DNA from: an uncultured Bacteroides sp.
GTDB lineage: Bacteria > Bacteroidota > Bacteroidia > Bacteroidales > Bacteroidaceae
Assembly (NCBI GenBank): GCA_947038155.1
Contig: CAMQVH010000006.1
Span: forward strand, 62,001 to 126,000
Direction: 5' to 3'
DNA: 64,000 nt
The notes under the pieces were generated by a model that was given only the letters and a program-made list of their open reading frames with translations, did no database searches and had not been told where the DNA came from. The position numbers were made by a program, and so were the translations under genes. Positions 9,586 through 19,270 of the stretch are shown piece by piece (the first letter of the stretch is position 1; each line of letters begins with the position of its first letter).

Positions 9586-10917
9586 ATGGAAGAAGTAATA
9601 AATGCAGTGCCTGTTGCACTGGTGGATGGAGAGACGCAAGATATCGGTAATGCAATGATGCAAGGCGTGAACGATACCTTGTTGTCAATGGGTGTGGATG
9701 AAGTGTGGGCGGATAAGATTGATAACTTTATCATATTACTGATTATCATTGGTGTAGCTCTGTTGGCTAACCTGATTTGTCGTAAGATTATCCTGCGCAC
9801 GGTATCCAGGCTGGTGAAACAAACGAAAGCCACTTGGGACGACATTGTATTTAATGACAAAGTAATGGCGAATGTCAGCCGGATGGTCGCACCGATATTA
9901 ATCTATATTGCCATTCCTATCGCATTCCCCGAACATGCGGATTCCTCCTTGCTCGATTTTCTTCGCCGGCTCTGCCTGATTTACATACTTGCCGTATTCC
10001 TTCGTTTCGTGAGTGCCTTATGTACTGCCATTTATCTGGTGTACAGCGCACGCGAGCAGTATAAGGACAAACCCCTGAAAGGGCTTCTTCAGACAGCACA
10101 AGTGATTCTATTCTTTATAGGAGCTATTATCATCATCAGTATCCTGATAAAGCAAAGTCCTGTGGTGCTATTGACCGGACTTGGAGCTTCTGCTGCCGTG
10201 CTGATGTTGGTTTTTAAAGACAGCATCATGGGCTTTGTCTCCGGTATCCAGCTTTCCGCCAACAATATGTTGAAAGTAGGGGATTGGATTACGATGCCGA
10301 AATACGGTGCTGACGGCACAGTGATAGAAGTAACTTTGAATACTGTGAAAGTACGTAATTTCGACAATACCATTACCACTATTCCGCCTTACTTGTTGGT
10401 CAGCGACTCTTTCCAGAACTGGCAGGGGATGCAGGAATCCGGTGGCCGCCGTGTGAAGCGTTCCATCAATATAGACATGACCAGCGTACGCTTCTGCACA
10501 CCGGAAATGCTGGCAAAGTACCGGAAGATACAAATATTGAAAGACTATGTGGACGAAACGGAGAAAGTGGTGGAACAATATAACAAGGAACACGATATTG
10601 ACAATTCAATACTGGTGAACGGCCGCCGGCAGACCAATCTGGGAGTTTTCCGCGCCTATCTTACCAATTATCTGAAGAACCTGCCCACCGTCAATCAGGA
10701 CATGACTTGTATGGTGCGTCAGCTCCAGCCTACCGAAACCGGTATTCCGTTGGAACTTTATTTCTTCTCCGCCAATAAAGTCTGGGTGGCGTATGAAGGC
10801 ATACAGGCGGATGTTTTTGACCATGTACTTGCCATCATCCCCGAGTTTGACTTACAGGTATTCCAAAATCCTTCGGGAGCGGATTTGCGCCGGATAGGCG
10901 TAAAGATAGAGAACTGA
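9586..10917 (+). CDS. MscS family mechanosensitive ion channel
   Basis: 'TGLGASAAVLMLVFKDSIMGFVSGIQLSANNMLKVGDWITMPKYGADGTVIEVTLNTVKVRNFDNTITTIPPYLL' MscS core. Confidence 0.93.
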   Translation: MEEVINAVPVALVDGETQDIGNAMMQGVNDTLLSMGVDEVWADKIDNFIILLIIIGVALLANLICRKIILRTVSRLVKQTKATWDDIVFNDKVMANVSRMVAPILIYIAIPIAFPEHADSSLLDFLRRLCLIYILAVFLRFVSALCTAIYLVYSAREQYKDKPLKGLLQTAQVILFFIGAIIIISILIKQSPVVLLTGLGASAAVLMLVFKDSIMGFVSGIQLSANNMLKVGDWITMPKYGADGTVIEVTLNTVKVRNFDNTITTIPPYLLVSDSFQNWQGMQESGGRRVKRSINIDMTSVRFCTPEMLAKYRKIQILKDYVDETEKVVEQYNKEHDIDNSILVNGRRQTNLGVFRAYLTNYLKNLPTVNQDMTCMVRQLQPTETGIPLELYFFSANKVWVAYEGIQADVFDHVLAIIPEFDLQVFQNPSGADLRRIGVKIEN

Positions 10918-10973
10918 CAAGCACGATAAGAACAAGCGATAGTCCGATAAAATCATAATAAACTACTTATGTC

Positions 10974-11226
10974 ATGAACACACCGTTACCTAACCAAATT
11001 ATCCGTGAGATAACTCCTTTGTCTGACAAAGACTGTTTTTACATTGCGGAACGCTATAAGACTGAATTCACTTATCCCATCCACAACCATTCCGAGTTTG
11101 AATTGAACTTCACGGAGAAAGCGGCGGGAGTAAGGCGGGTGGTAGGAGATTCATCCGAGATAATAGGCGACTACGTCGCCTAAAGAATTCCGTGAGAATT
11201 ACCGAAAGAAGAAAAAGCTTATCTAG
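10974..11226 (+). pseudogene. AraC family regulator with a large internal deletion (N-terminal cupin part joined out of frame to the extreme C-terminus)
   Basis: N-terminal 'REITPLSDKDCFYIAERYKTEFTYPIHNHSEFELNF...GDSSEIIGDY' (10974-11172), then in another frame 'SPKEFRENYRKKKKLI*' (11176-11226), the usual end of an AraC HTH domain. Confidence 0.75.
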
Positions 11227-11282
11227 TGCATTCCTGCGAAACGTTTATAGGGTTAGGAACCAGTGCAATAGAGTTTCCCATA

Positions 11283-11388
11283 GTTTCCTTGTATGGAAAC
11301 GCCCGTATCCCATAAAGGATACTGTCGTTTCCTTACTGGGATACGCTCGTTTCCCGTAATGGATACAGGCGTTTCCCTATAAGGAAAC
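11283..11388. repeat. Array of five 18-bp dyads (GTWTCC-N6-GGAWAC) with exact 22-bp period
   Basis: Units start at 11283, 11305, 11327, 11349, 11371, with 4-bp spacers gccc/tgtc/gctc/aggc. Confidence 0.9.
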
Positions 11389-11460
11389 TGAATTGTCACC
11401 AGTGCATTAAAAAACAGGCTCTTATCTTAACGTCAGTTCGATATAAACTTAAGTAATGTG

Positions 11461-11608
11461 CATGGTACGGGATTGGGGCTTTCCATCTGTCAAAGTATCG
11501 TGGAACAATTGGGTGGAAAAAGTAGGTGTTGACTCTGAAGTGGGAAAAGGCTCGCGGTTCTGGTTTACAATTCCCGGTGTGATTGTGACGGAAGAAGTGT
11601 TTGCGTAA
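11461..11608 (+). pseudogene. C-terminal remnant of a sensor histidine kinase (HATPase G2 box) with a frameshift
   Basis: 'HGTGLGLSICQSIVEQLGGK', frameshift, then 'VGVDSEVGKGSRFWFTIPGVIVTEEVFA*'. Confidence 0.75.
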
Positions 11609-11630
11609 GGCAAAAGGATATATAAATATA

Positions 11631-11684
11631 AGAATGGTCTTGATTCAATGCCGGTTCATGCCGGCATTGAATCAAGACCATTCT
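11631..11684. terminator. Bidirectional terminator, 24-bp perfect stem with 6-nt loop
   Basis: AGAATGGTCTTGATTCAATGCCGG-ttcatg-CCGGCATTGAATCAAGACCATTCT followed by TTTATT. Confidence 0.85.
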
Positions 11685-11719
11685 TTATTAAGAGGTGTCT
11701 GTCTTTCGGATGTATCCGC

Positions 11720-13159
11720 TTAGATTCCGAACGATAGTTTGTCGATAGACTGATAGACGATACTTGCGATACCCAGTCCGATAATACCCAGCGTACAAAG
11801 AGCCAGTCCCCATTTTGTGCTGCGGTCGCTGCGGAAAGCAGGAATCGGATTGTCGGAAGGGGTGATATACATTGCTTTCACAATCAGCAGGTAGTAGTAC
11901 AATGAAATCACTGTATTGATTAATGCGATGAATACTAACAGGTGGAATCCTGCATTGAAAGCTGCCATGAAGATAAAGAACTTGGAGAAGAATCCGGCAA
12001 ATGGTGGGATACCTGCCAATGAGAACAGGGATAAAGTCATCAGGAACGCTATTTTCGGATTCGTCTTATAAAGTCCTGCATAGTCTTCAAGCGTGAACTT
12101 CTGGCTGCGTAGTGCTACGATGGTGATTACGGCAAATACACCGAGGTTGGCGGCAGCGTATACAAGCACGTAATACACTAATGCCGTCATTCCCTGTGCC
12201 GTTCCGCCGATAACGCCAAGCATGATATATCCGGCTTGTGAGATACTGGAGAATGCCATCAGACGTTTCAAGTTCTGTTGGCGGATGGCGAATATATTGG
12301 CGATAGTGATAGAGGCGATAATCACCCAGTAAAGTACTTCCTGCCAGTCGTTTATCATCGGTGCGAATACTTTGATAAGGATAGTCAGCAGAACGAAAGC
12401 TGCAGAACCTTTTGAAACGACGCTCAGATAAGCGGTGACTGTACTCGGCGCACCTTCATATACGTCCGCTGTCCACAGGTGGAACGGAACGAGTGACAGC
12501 TTGAATGCCATACCCGTGAAGAAGAACACGAATGCCATAATTTGCAACGGATTTCCGTCGATATGAGCGGGAAGGTCGTCAAAGTACAATGTTCCGGCAG
12601 AACCGTAAATCATAGACAGGCCGAACAGCAACAATGCGCTGGAGAAGAGGGCGGTAAGGATATATTTGGCTCCCGCTTCGGCAGAGTTGTGGCGGTATTT
12701 GTCAAAGGCAATCAGAGCGGCCATCGGGATAGATGCCGTTTCCAGTCCGATAAAGAACATCAGAAAATGTCCGGCGGAAATCATGAGATACATACCAAAC
12801 AGGGTGGAAAGTGTCAGTACATAAAATTCTCCTTGTTTGAATGAGGTATCTTCACGTTTCATCCATTCGTGTGCCATCAGGAAGACAATCAACGTACCTA
12901 CATTCAGGATTGATTTGACAACCGTGTGCATGGGTACATAATGGTACATGCCGCCGAATATGTCGCAGGCAGTTTCGGGAACAAGGTTGATAGCTGTATG
13001 AACCGCCATCAGGATGACGGGTAACATGGTGTTCAGTCGTGCCTTTCCATCGTTCTTGTGTGCATCCGGACTCATGAAGAGGTCGGCCAAAAACAGTAGT
13101 ATCAGGACAACTACGAGCGACAGCTCTTCTCGCATATGTAGAAATTGTGAATAATCCAT
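11720..13159 (-). CDS. nuoN: NADH-quinone oxidoreductase subunit N
   Basis: Antiporter-like membrane subunit; position in nuo operon; '[33 protein letters not shown]'. Confidence 0.93.
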   Translation of the reverse strand: MDYSQFLHMREELSLVVVLILLFLADLFMSPDAHKNDGKARLNTMLPVILMAVHTAINLVPETACDIFGGMYHYVPMHTVVKSILNVGTLIVFLMAHEWMKREDTSFKQGEFYVLTLSTLFGMYLMISAGHFLMFFIGLETASIPMAALIAFDKYRHNSAEAGAKYILTALFSSALLLFGLSMIYGSAGTLYFDDLPAHIDGNPLQIMAFVFFFTGMAFKLSLVPFHLWTADVYEGAPSTVTAYLSVVSKGSAAFVLLTILIKVFAPMINDWQEVLYWVIIASITIANIFAIRQQNLKRLMAFSSISQAGYIMLGVIGGTAQGMTALVYYVLVYAAANLGVFAVITIVALRSQKFTLEDYAGLYKTNPKIAFLMTLSLFSLAGIPPFAGFFSKFFIFMAAFNAGFHLLVFIALINTVISLYYYLLIVKAMYITPSDNPIPAFRSDRSTKWGLALCTLGIIGLGIASIVYQSIDKLSFGI

Positions 13160-13197
13160 ATTGTTAATTTACTATTTAACGATTTACAATTTACTAG

Positions 13198-14682
13198 TTA
13201 GGGTATCAGTTGTGAGACAACCGGCAATACGCTTTCACCAATCATGTGGCTGACCCAAAAAGGAGCCATACCCAGTCCGGCTACACAAACGATGAGGCAG
13301 ATGACTGCTACACGTTCGTCCCATGTTGCGTCGGTCAACTCAAGGTGGTGCTTGTTGGTGCAGGTTCCGTATAGAATCTTACCTACCAGGCGCAGGATAT
13401 AGACTGCTGTAATCACAATGGAAGAGCAGGCGATGATAGTCAGCGTGCGGTGGAATACATCGTTGTTCTGGAAAGAACCTACGAAGATAGTCATCTCAGC
13501 AATGAAACCACTCAGCCCCGGCAGACCGAGGTTGGCAAGACCGGCAATCACGTAACATACGCTGAGGAACGGCATAATCTTCATCAGACCGGCAAGCTCG
13601 CGAACGTCACGTGTGTGTGTACGTCCGTAAATCATACCGATAAGGGCGAAGAACAAGGCTGTCATCAATCCGTGCGAAAGCATCTGAAGGATAGCTCCCG
13701 TCGCAGCCGTCTGGTTCAGCATCAGGATAGCAAAGAGAACCAGTCCGCAGTGGGACACTGAAGAGTAAGCATTGATATATTTCAAGTCGGTCTGTACGCA
13801 AGCGGAGAAAGCTCCGTACACCACAGAGATACCTGTCAGTATCAGGAATATCCACGAAAGTTCGTTGGCAGCTTCCGGCATCAGATAAATGGCGATGCGG
13901 AAACATCCGTAACCACCCAGTTTCATCAAGACTCCGGCATGAAGCATGGATACGGCTGTCGGGGCGGAAGCATGACCGTCGGGGCTCCAGGTATGAAACG
14001 GGAAGAGAGCACCCAGTACACCGAAGCCGAGGAAAGTCAGTGGGAACCAGATGCATTGTTGTGCAAAAGGTATGTTGTGCAATTGCGCGATTTCGAGCAG
14101 GTTCATCGTTGTCGCTCCCGAACCGAAGTAGATTCCGAGAATACCGATCAGCAGGAAGGCGGAACCGCCCATCAGCATCAGTGTCAGTTTCATGGCGGCG
14201 TACTCTTTGCGTCCCGAACCCCATACACCGATTAACAGGTACATAGGTATCAGCGCTATTTCGTAGAACATAAACATGGTGAACAAGTCTACGGAGATAA
14301 AGAATCCGAATACTCCCATCGACAGCAGGGTGAACCAAAGGAAATATTCTTTTGTCAGCGGTTGCAGACGCCAGGAAGCAAATGTCCCGGTGAATACGAT
14401 GATGGCGGACAGTAACAGCATAGCTACTGAGATTCCGTCTACGCCTACCGAGTATGAGATATGAAGCGGTGCATACCAAAGAGTGTCTGCACGAAAAAGC
14501 ATTTCTGCTGTGTTTCCGGCATTACGTTCTCCCAAATACATGAATGTCAGTACGACAGCGGCTATCAGGAGTGCCGATGCGCCAGTAATCATAACCCCAC
14601 GGATGGCTTTTATTCCTCGTGCTGCCCAAAGTCCGGCCAGCATCAGGAGGGGGATAAGTACGAATATTGATAAGAAATTCAT
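13198..14682 (-). CDS. nuoM: NADH-quinone oxidoreductase subunit M
   Basis: 'FPFHTWSPDGHASAPTAVSMLHAGVLMKLGGYG'. Confidence 0.94.
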   Translation of the reverse strand: MNFLSIFVLIPLLMLAGLWAARGIKAIRGVMITGASALLIAAVVLTFMYLGERNAGNTAEMLFRADTLWYAPLHISYSVGVDGISVAMLLLSAIIVFTGTFASWRLQPLTKEYFLWFTLLSMGVFGFFISVDLFTMFMFYEIALIPMYLLIGVWGSGRKEYAAMKLTLMLMGGSAFLLIGILGIYFGSGATTMNLLEIAQLHNIPFAQQCIWFPLTFLGFGVLGALFPFHTWSPDGHASAPTAVSMLHAGVLMKLGGYGCFRIAIYLMPEAANELSWIFLILTGISVVYGAFSACVQTDLKYINAYSSVSHCGLVLFAILMLNQTAATGAILQMLSHGLMTALFFALIGMIYGRTHTRDVRELAGLMKIMPFLSVCYVIAGLANLGLPGLSGFIAEMTIFVGSFQNNDVFHRTLTIIACSSIVITAVYILRLVGKILYGTCTNKHHLELTDATWDERVAVICLIVCVAGLGMAPFWVSHMIGESVLPVVSQLIP

Positions 14683-14695
14683 ATCGTTCTGTGCT

Positions 14696-16633
14696 TTATA
14701 AGATTAATAGTAAGATAAGTGCCAGTGCACCGCAAAGGAACACATATGCATATTGCTGTACCTGACCGCTTTGCAAACCGCGGATTTCGTCGCTTGTGGT
14801 ATTGGCTGCCCATGCCAGGAAGTCAAAGAGTCCATCTATTACATGACGGTCAAACCATGCGATAGGAGTAGAGATGCAGCGGAAGATAATCTTATGCGTA
14901 ATGAACTGGTATATATCATCCATATAGAAACGATAATAAGCAGCCTTGTGCAATCCCTTGAACTGCTTTGCCAGTGAATCGGCAACAGGCTGTTTGGCAT
15001 TCTTATACATCCAGGTAGCGATGGCAATAGAAATAATTGCAACAACAACGCTTGTGATAGCTACCGACGGGTCGAGATGGATGGAATAAGATTCACCGTT
15101 CGAACTGATAAAGTGTCCGAAAGGAATAAATCCTGCCCCACAAGTAACGGCTGCCAGAAACATCAAAGGGAATGTCATAGCCAACGGACTTTCATGGGGG
15201 CGGCAAGGTGCCGCTTCCAAGTTTCCGTGTGGTGTGTCGTGACTTGTATCCGAATGGGAATCTGTCCGGAGCGGTTCGCTCCCCCAGAAAATACCGTAGT
15301 AAAGGCGGAACATATAGAAAGCTGTCATTGCAGCGATGACTGTCATCACCCATCCCATTACAGGGCTGTATTGGAAACAAGCAGCCAGAATTTCATCTTT
15401 CGAGAAGAAGCCTGAGAATGGAGGAATACCGGCAATAGCCAGACAAGCAATCAGGAATGTCCAGTGAGTGATCGGCATATATTTGCGTAAACCTCCCATA
15501 GCGGACATTTCATTAGAATGTACAGCATGAATGATGCTACCTGCACCGAGGAAGAGCAATGCCTTAAACATGGCATGTGTGAAAAGGTGGAACATGGAAG
15601 CCATGTAGCCCAAACCTCCTTCGTGCGGATTCATCGAAGTACAAACGCCTAAGGCTACCATCATGAAACCAATCTGTGAAATGGTAGAGAAAGCCAATAC
15701 GCGTTTGATGTCTGATTGCACGCAAGCCACACTTGCTGCATAGAATGCAGTGATTGCACCTACCCAGGCAACCATGTGCAGCGTATTCGGTGCGTATGCA
15801 ATGAAAAGTGGGAACATACGTGCCACCAGATATACACCGGCAACTACCATCGTAGCCGCGTGAATTAAAGCACTGACCGGAGTAGGACCTTCCATGGCGT
15901 CCGGCAACCAGATATGCAACGGGAACATCGCACTCTTACCGGCACCGCCCACGAACATCAATCCGAGGGCTAACGGAAGCATGGCAGCGCCACCGCTGAC
16001 CAACGATACTGTATCCGGAGTGAAACCGAACGTTCCGCCATAATATCCGTAAATCAGGATACCGATCAGGAAGCCCAAGTCGGCAAAACGAGTGACAATA
16101 AATGCTTTCTTTGAAGCGGAGATTGCAGCAGGTTTTGTATAGTAGAATCCGATTAATAAATAAGAACTTACACCCACCAATTCCCAAAAGAGATACATTT
16201 GGAAGATGTTTGTCGCTACTACCAGTCCCAGCATTGACATGGTAAACAGGGAGAGGAAAGCGTAGTAACGCTGAAAACCAGTCTCGCCTTTCATGTAACC
16301 GAAGGAGTAGATATGCACCATCAGTGACACGGTAGAGATGACAATCAACATCATCACAGATATAGGATCGAGCAGGATGCCCAGGTCGAAGTGTAATGTC
16401 TCTGTAAAAGGAAGCCACGTGAAATTGTAAGGTATCAATGTGGCAAATGTTCCGTCTTCCAGCCGTGGGGCGGAGAAATATTGGAAAGCAGTCATATAAG
16501 ACAGTACTGCTACCGTTCCCAGCACCAGAGTACCGATGGTACCCGCTGTCCGATGCGACATCCATTTTCCCCCGATTCCCAATATGAGAAAGGAGAAGAA
16601 AGGAAGAAGGAGTATTAGAATTGTTAGTTCCAT
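14696..16633 (-). CDS. nuoL: NADH-quinone oxidoreductase subunit L
   Basis: 'FPLHIWLPDAMEGPTPVSALIHAATMVVAGVYLVAR'; 645 aa. Confidence 0.95.
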   Translation of the reverse strand: MELTILILLLPFFSFLILGIGGKWMSHRTAGTIGTLVLGTVAVLSYMTAFQYFSAPRLEDGTFATLIPYNFTWLPFTETLHFDLGILLDPISVMMLIVISTVSLMVHIYSFGYMKGETGFQRYYAFLSLFTMSMLGLVVATNIFQMYLFWELVGVSSYLLIGFYYTKPAAISASKKAFIVTRFADLGFLIGILIYGYYGGTFGFTPDTVSLVSGGAAMLPLALGLMFVGGAGKSAMFPLHIWLPDAMEGPTPVSALIHAATMVVAGVYLVARMFPLFIAYAPNTLHMVAWVGAITAFYAASVACVQSDIKRVLAFSTISQIGFMMVALGVCTSMNPHEGGLGYMASMFHLFTHAMFKALLFLGAGSIIHAVHSNEMSAMGGLRKYMPITHWTFLIACLAIAGIPPFSGFFSKDEILAACFQYSPVMGWVMTVIAAMTAFYMFRLYYGIFWGSEPLRTDSHSDTSHDTPHGNLEAAPCRPHESPLAMTFPLMFLAAVTCGAGFIPFGHFISSNGESYSIHLDPSVAITSVVVAIISIAIATWMYKNAKQPVADSLAKQFKGLHKAAYYRFYMDDIYQFITHKIIFRCISTPIAWFDRHVIDGLFDFLAWAANTTSDEIRGLQSGQVQQYAYVFLCGALALILLLIL

Positions 16634-16741
16634 ACAGTTTTATTTAATTACTTGTTTTATTATTACTTATACTATAATATCTCACAAATTCATCTGTCCG
16701 TCTATTCATCCGAATAGAAACCTGGAAATGGCACCTTGCCA

Positions 16742-17056
16742 CTACCATTTCAAGTCGTCGAGGTTGCGGACTTGGATGCTTCGGAGATTACGGTAGATAT
16801 TGATCATGATGGCGATAGCTATTGCAGTTTCCGCGGCTGAGATGGCGATGGAGAACAGTGCAAAGAAATAACCTTCCATTCCTCCCGGGAAGAGAAAACG
16901 ATTGAACACGGCGAAGTTGATGTCCGTGGCGTTCAGCATTAACTCTACGGAAATCAGGATAGCCAGCGTGTTACGGCGGGTAAAGAATCCATAGATTCCT
17001 GCAAACATCATGATGGTAGAGACTACCAGATAATATTCCATGTGTATCATATTCAA
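16742..17056 (-). CDS. nuoK: NADH-quinone oxidoreductase subunit K
   Basis: 'GIYGFFTRRNTLAILISVELMLNATDINFAVFNRF'. Confidence 0.94.
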   Translation of the reverse strand: MNMIHMEYYLVVSTIMMFAGIYGFFTRRNTLAILISVELMLNATDINFAVFNRFLFPGGMEGYFFALFSIAISAAETAIAIAIMINIYRNLRSIQVRNLDDLKW

Positions 17057-17086
17057 TTCAATGTTTGATAGTTAATACTTTCGTTC

Positions 17087-17599
17087 TTATCTCTTTCGGG
17101 CAATCATGATACCACCGATGATACAAGCTAGCAATAAGATACTGACTGCTTCGAAAGGTAATACATAGCCGTATTTGTCACTACTCAGCAAGGCATGTCC
17201 GATAGCGTGGATGTTTATCTCCTGCGGGGCAAGGTTCGCTGTCTGCATAAAGTTATGTTTCAGCGTGATAAACAAGATGATAGCCAGACCGGCAACCATT
17301 GTAAAGAGTCCTGCCAGGAACCTGCTTCGTTTTAGTTTCTCGGCTCGGTCGCCCTCTCCACTGGTCAGCAGGATGGAGAATACATAAAGTACAACGATAC
17401 CACCGGCGTAAACCATAATCTGGACGGAGCCCAAAAAAGTATAGCCCAGCAAGAAGTAGATGCCGGCCGTGCCGAAGAGCACGAAGAGCAGGTAAGTAGC
17501 CGAGCGGACAATACGTTGGGTAGTCACCGTCATGATGGACATAGCAATAATAAATGCTGCCAAAAAGTAGAATACTACTGTTTCAAGAGTTGATCCCAT
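17087..17599 (-). CDS. nuoJ: NADH-quinone oxidoreductase subunit J
   Basis: 'RIVRSATYLLFVLFGTAGIYFLLGYTFLGSVQIMVYAGGIVVLYVFSILL'. Confidence 0.94.
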   Translation of the reverse strand: MGSTLETVVFYFLAAFIIAMSIMTVTTQRIVRSATYLLFVLFGTAGIYFLLGYTFLGSVQIMVYAGGIVVLYVFSILLTSGEGDRAEKLKRSRFLAGLFTMVAGLAIILFITLKHNFMQTANLAPQEINIHAIGHALLSSDKYGYVLPFEAVSILLLACIIGGIMIARKR

Positions 17600-17601
17600 A
17601 T

Positions 17602-18090
17602 CTAAACTTCTTTTTTCTTTTCTATTACTTTACTACCGTCATGATTCAGTTTCAAGACGAGCTTGGAACGGTCGAATACTGCATGCTCGAAGTTCTGATC
17701 GAACGTGATAGCATCGTGCGGACAAGCATTTACACAAAGTTGGCAGAACATACAAGTGCCCAGGTCATATTCATAGGTCGCCAGGATTTTCTTTTTCTTG
17801 CCGTCTTCTGTTTCAATCGTTTCGCTGGTCACTTTGATTGTGTCGTTCGGACACGCCATCTGACATAATCCGCAGGCTACACAGCGATGTTCATTATTCT
17901 CATTGTGGGGCATGTTCAGTGTTCCACGGAATCGGTCGAACATCTTCAGTTCCTTCCGGTTTTCGGGATATTGCTCGGTCACTTTCTTGCGGAAGTAGAC
18001 CTTGATGCTGGTTTTCATACCCGTTGCCAGTGTACTGATGCCATGCACCAGACCACCTAAGTACGTATATTTTTTATCTTTATATTCCAT
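17602..18090 (-). CDS. nuoI: NADH-quinone oxidoreductase subunit I (2x 4Fe-4S)
   Basis: 'CVACGLCQMACPNDTI', 'CMFCQLCVNACPHDAI'. Confidence 0.95.
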   Translation of the reverse strand: MEYKDKKYTYLGGLVHGISTLATGMKTSIKVYFRKKVTEQYPENRKELKMFDRFRGTLNMPHNENNEHRCVACGLCQMACPNDTIKVTSETIETEDGKKKKILATYEYDLGTCMFCQLCVNACPHDAITFDQNFEHAVFDRSKLVLKLNHDGSKVIEKKKEV

Positions 18091-18101
18091 AATCTAATCT
18101 G

Positions 18102-19178
18102 CTAGAAGTGAAAGCCGAAGGCTACGCAACATGCCATTAATAATAGATTTACCATAGAAATAGGAACCAGGTATTTCCATTCCAGATTCAGAATCTGGTC
18201 GATACGCAGACGGGGGAACGTCCATTTAATCCACATCAGCAGGAATACCACAAAGAACGCTTTGCCGAAGAACCAGATAAATCCGGGGATATAATCCATT
18301 ACGGCATTAAATTCGTTCAGACCGATGATGTGCAACGGCATCCATCCTCCCAGAAAGATGGTGGCGGCAACACTGGCTACGATAAACAAGTTCAAGTATT
18401 CTGCCAAATAGAAGAAACCGAAACCCATACCGGAATATTCGGTGTGGTATCCGGCAGTCAGTTCACTTTCCGCTTCGGGAAGGTCGAACGGACCACGGTT
18501 ACATTCGGCGTTTCCGGCAATCAGGTAGATAATGAAAGCAATCACGGCAGGGATATGTCCCTTGAAAATAAACCAACCGTCGGCTTGCCCTTCCACGATT
18601 TCAGAAAACTGCATGGTTCCCATTAATACGACCATTGTCATAATGCTCATACCTACAGAAAGTTCATAACTGATAATCTGCGCGCCACTTCTCATGGCAC
18701 CAATTAGAGAGAACTTATTGTTACTACCCCAACCGGCAAGCAAAATACCAACTACTCCGATGCTGGAAGCTGCCAACAGAAAGAATACCCCTACATTGAA
18801 ATTAAGAATTTCCGCTCCCTTATTAAAAGGAATACAAGAGAAAGTAAGGAACGAGGCGATAATCACCATGAACGGAGCCAGGTTGTAGAGGAAATGGTCG
18901 GCACCTTTCGGCATGAAAATCTCCTTGGTCATCATTTTGAGCACGTCGCATATCACCTGAATAGAGCCCCATTTGCCCACCCGGTTCGGACCGAGACGAC
19001 ACTGGAAGAACCCGCAGACCTTGCGTTCCATATAAATCAATATGATAGCGAGGATGGCATACAATGCAACAATGCATACGCCGACAGCCACACATTCTAT
19101 AAATACAGCCACTCCCTCAGGCATGATGAAGAGAAGTAGCTCATGTATCCAATTTGTTACTATACTAAAGTCGAACAT
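18102..19178 (-). CDS. nuoH: NADH-quinone oxidoreductase subunit H
   Basis: '[36 protein letters not shown]', '[25 protein letters not shown]'. Confidence 0.95.
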   Translation of the reverse strand: MFDFSIVTNWIHELLLFIMPEGVAVFIECVAVGVCIVALYAILAIILIYMERKVCGFFQCRLGPNRVGKWGSIQVICDVLKMMTKEIFMPKGADHFLYNLAPFMVIIASFLTFSCIPFNKGAEILNFNVGVFFLLAASSIGVVGILLAGWGSNNKFSLIGAMRSGAQIISYELSVGMSIMTMVVLMGTMQFSEIVEGQADGWFIFKGHIPAVIAFIIYLIAGNAECNRGPFDLPEAESELTAGYHTEYSGMGFGFFYLAEYLNLFIVASVAATIFLGGWMPLHIIGLNEFNAVMDYIPGFIWFFGKAFFVVFLLMWIKWTFPRLRIDQILNLEWKYLVPISMVNLLLMACCVAFGFHF

Positions 19179-19270
19179 ATTTAATTAGTGTTTAGTGTTT
19201 AATGATTAGTAATTAACATATCGATGCATTTTTTTTGTTAATCGTTCATCACTAAACGTTAATCGTTAAC

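Noticed and set aside
10974-11183. Genuine 69-aa small protein gene
   Set aside because: It is the truncated N-terminus of an AraC-family regulator; its C-terminal tail is recognisable downstream in another frame.
11283-11388. CRISPR array
   Set aside because: 22-bp period with 6-nt loops and 4-nt spacers; no 25-40-bp repeats or spacers and no cas genes.
11631-11684. Terminal inverted repeats of an insertion sequence
   Set aside because: The arms are separated by only 6 nt and no transposase is present; better explained as a terminator.
13607-14479. 290-aa minus-strand ORF overlapping nuoM
   Set aside because: Alternative frame of nuoM (same strand); Arg-rich pseudo-protein without a family; nuoM is unambiguous.
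16536-16796. 86-aa ORF between nuoL and nuoK
   Set aside because: Opposite strand to the nuo operon, overlaps both flanking genes, no similarity recognised.
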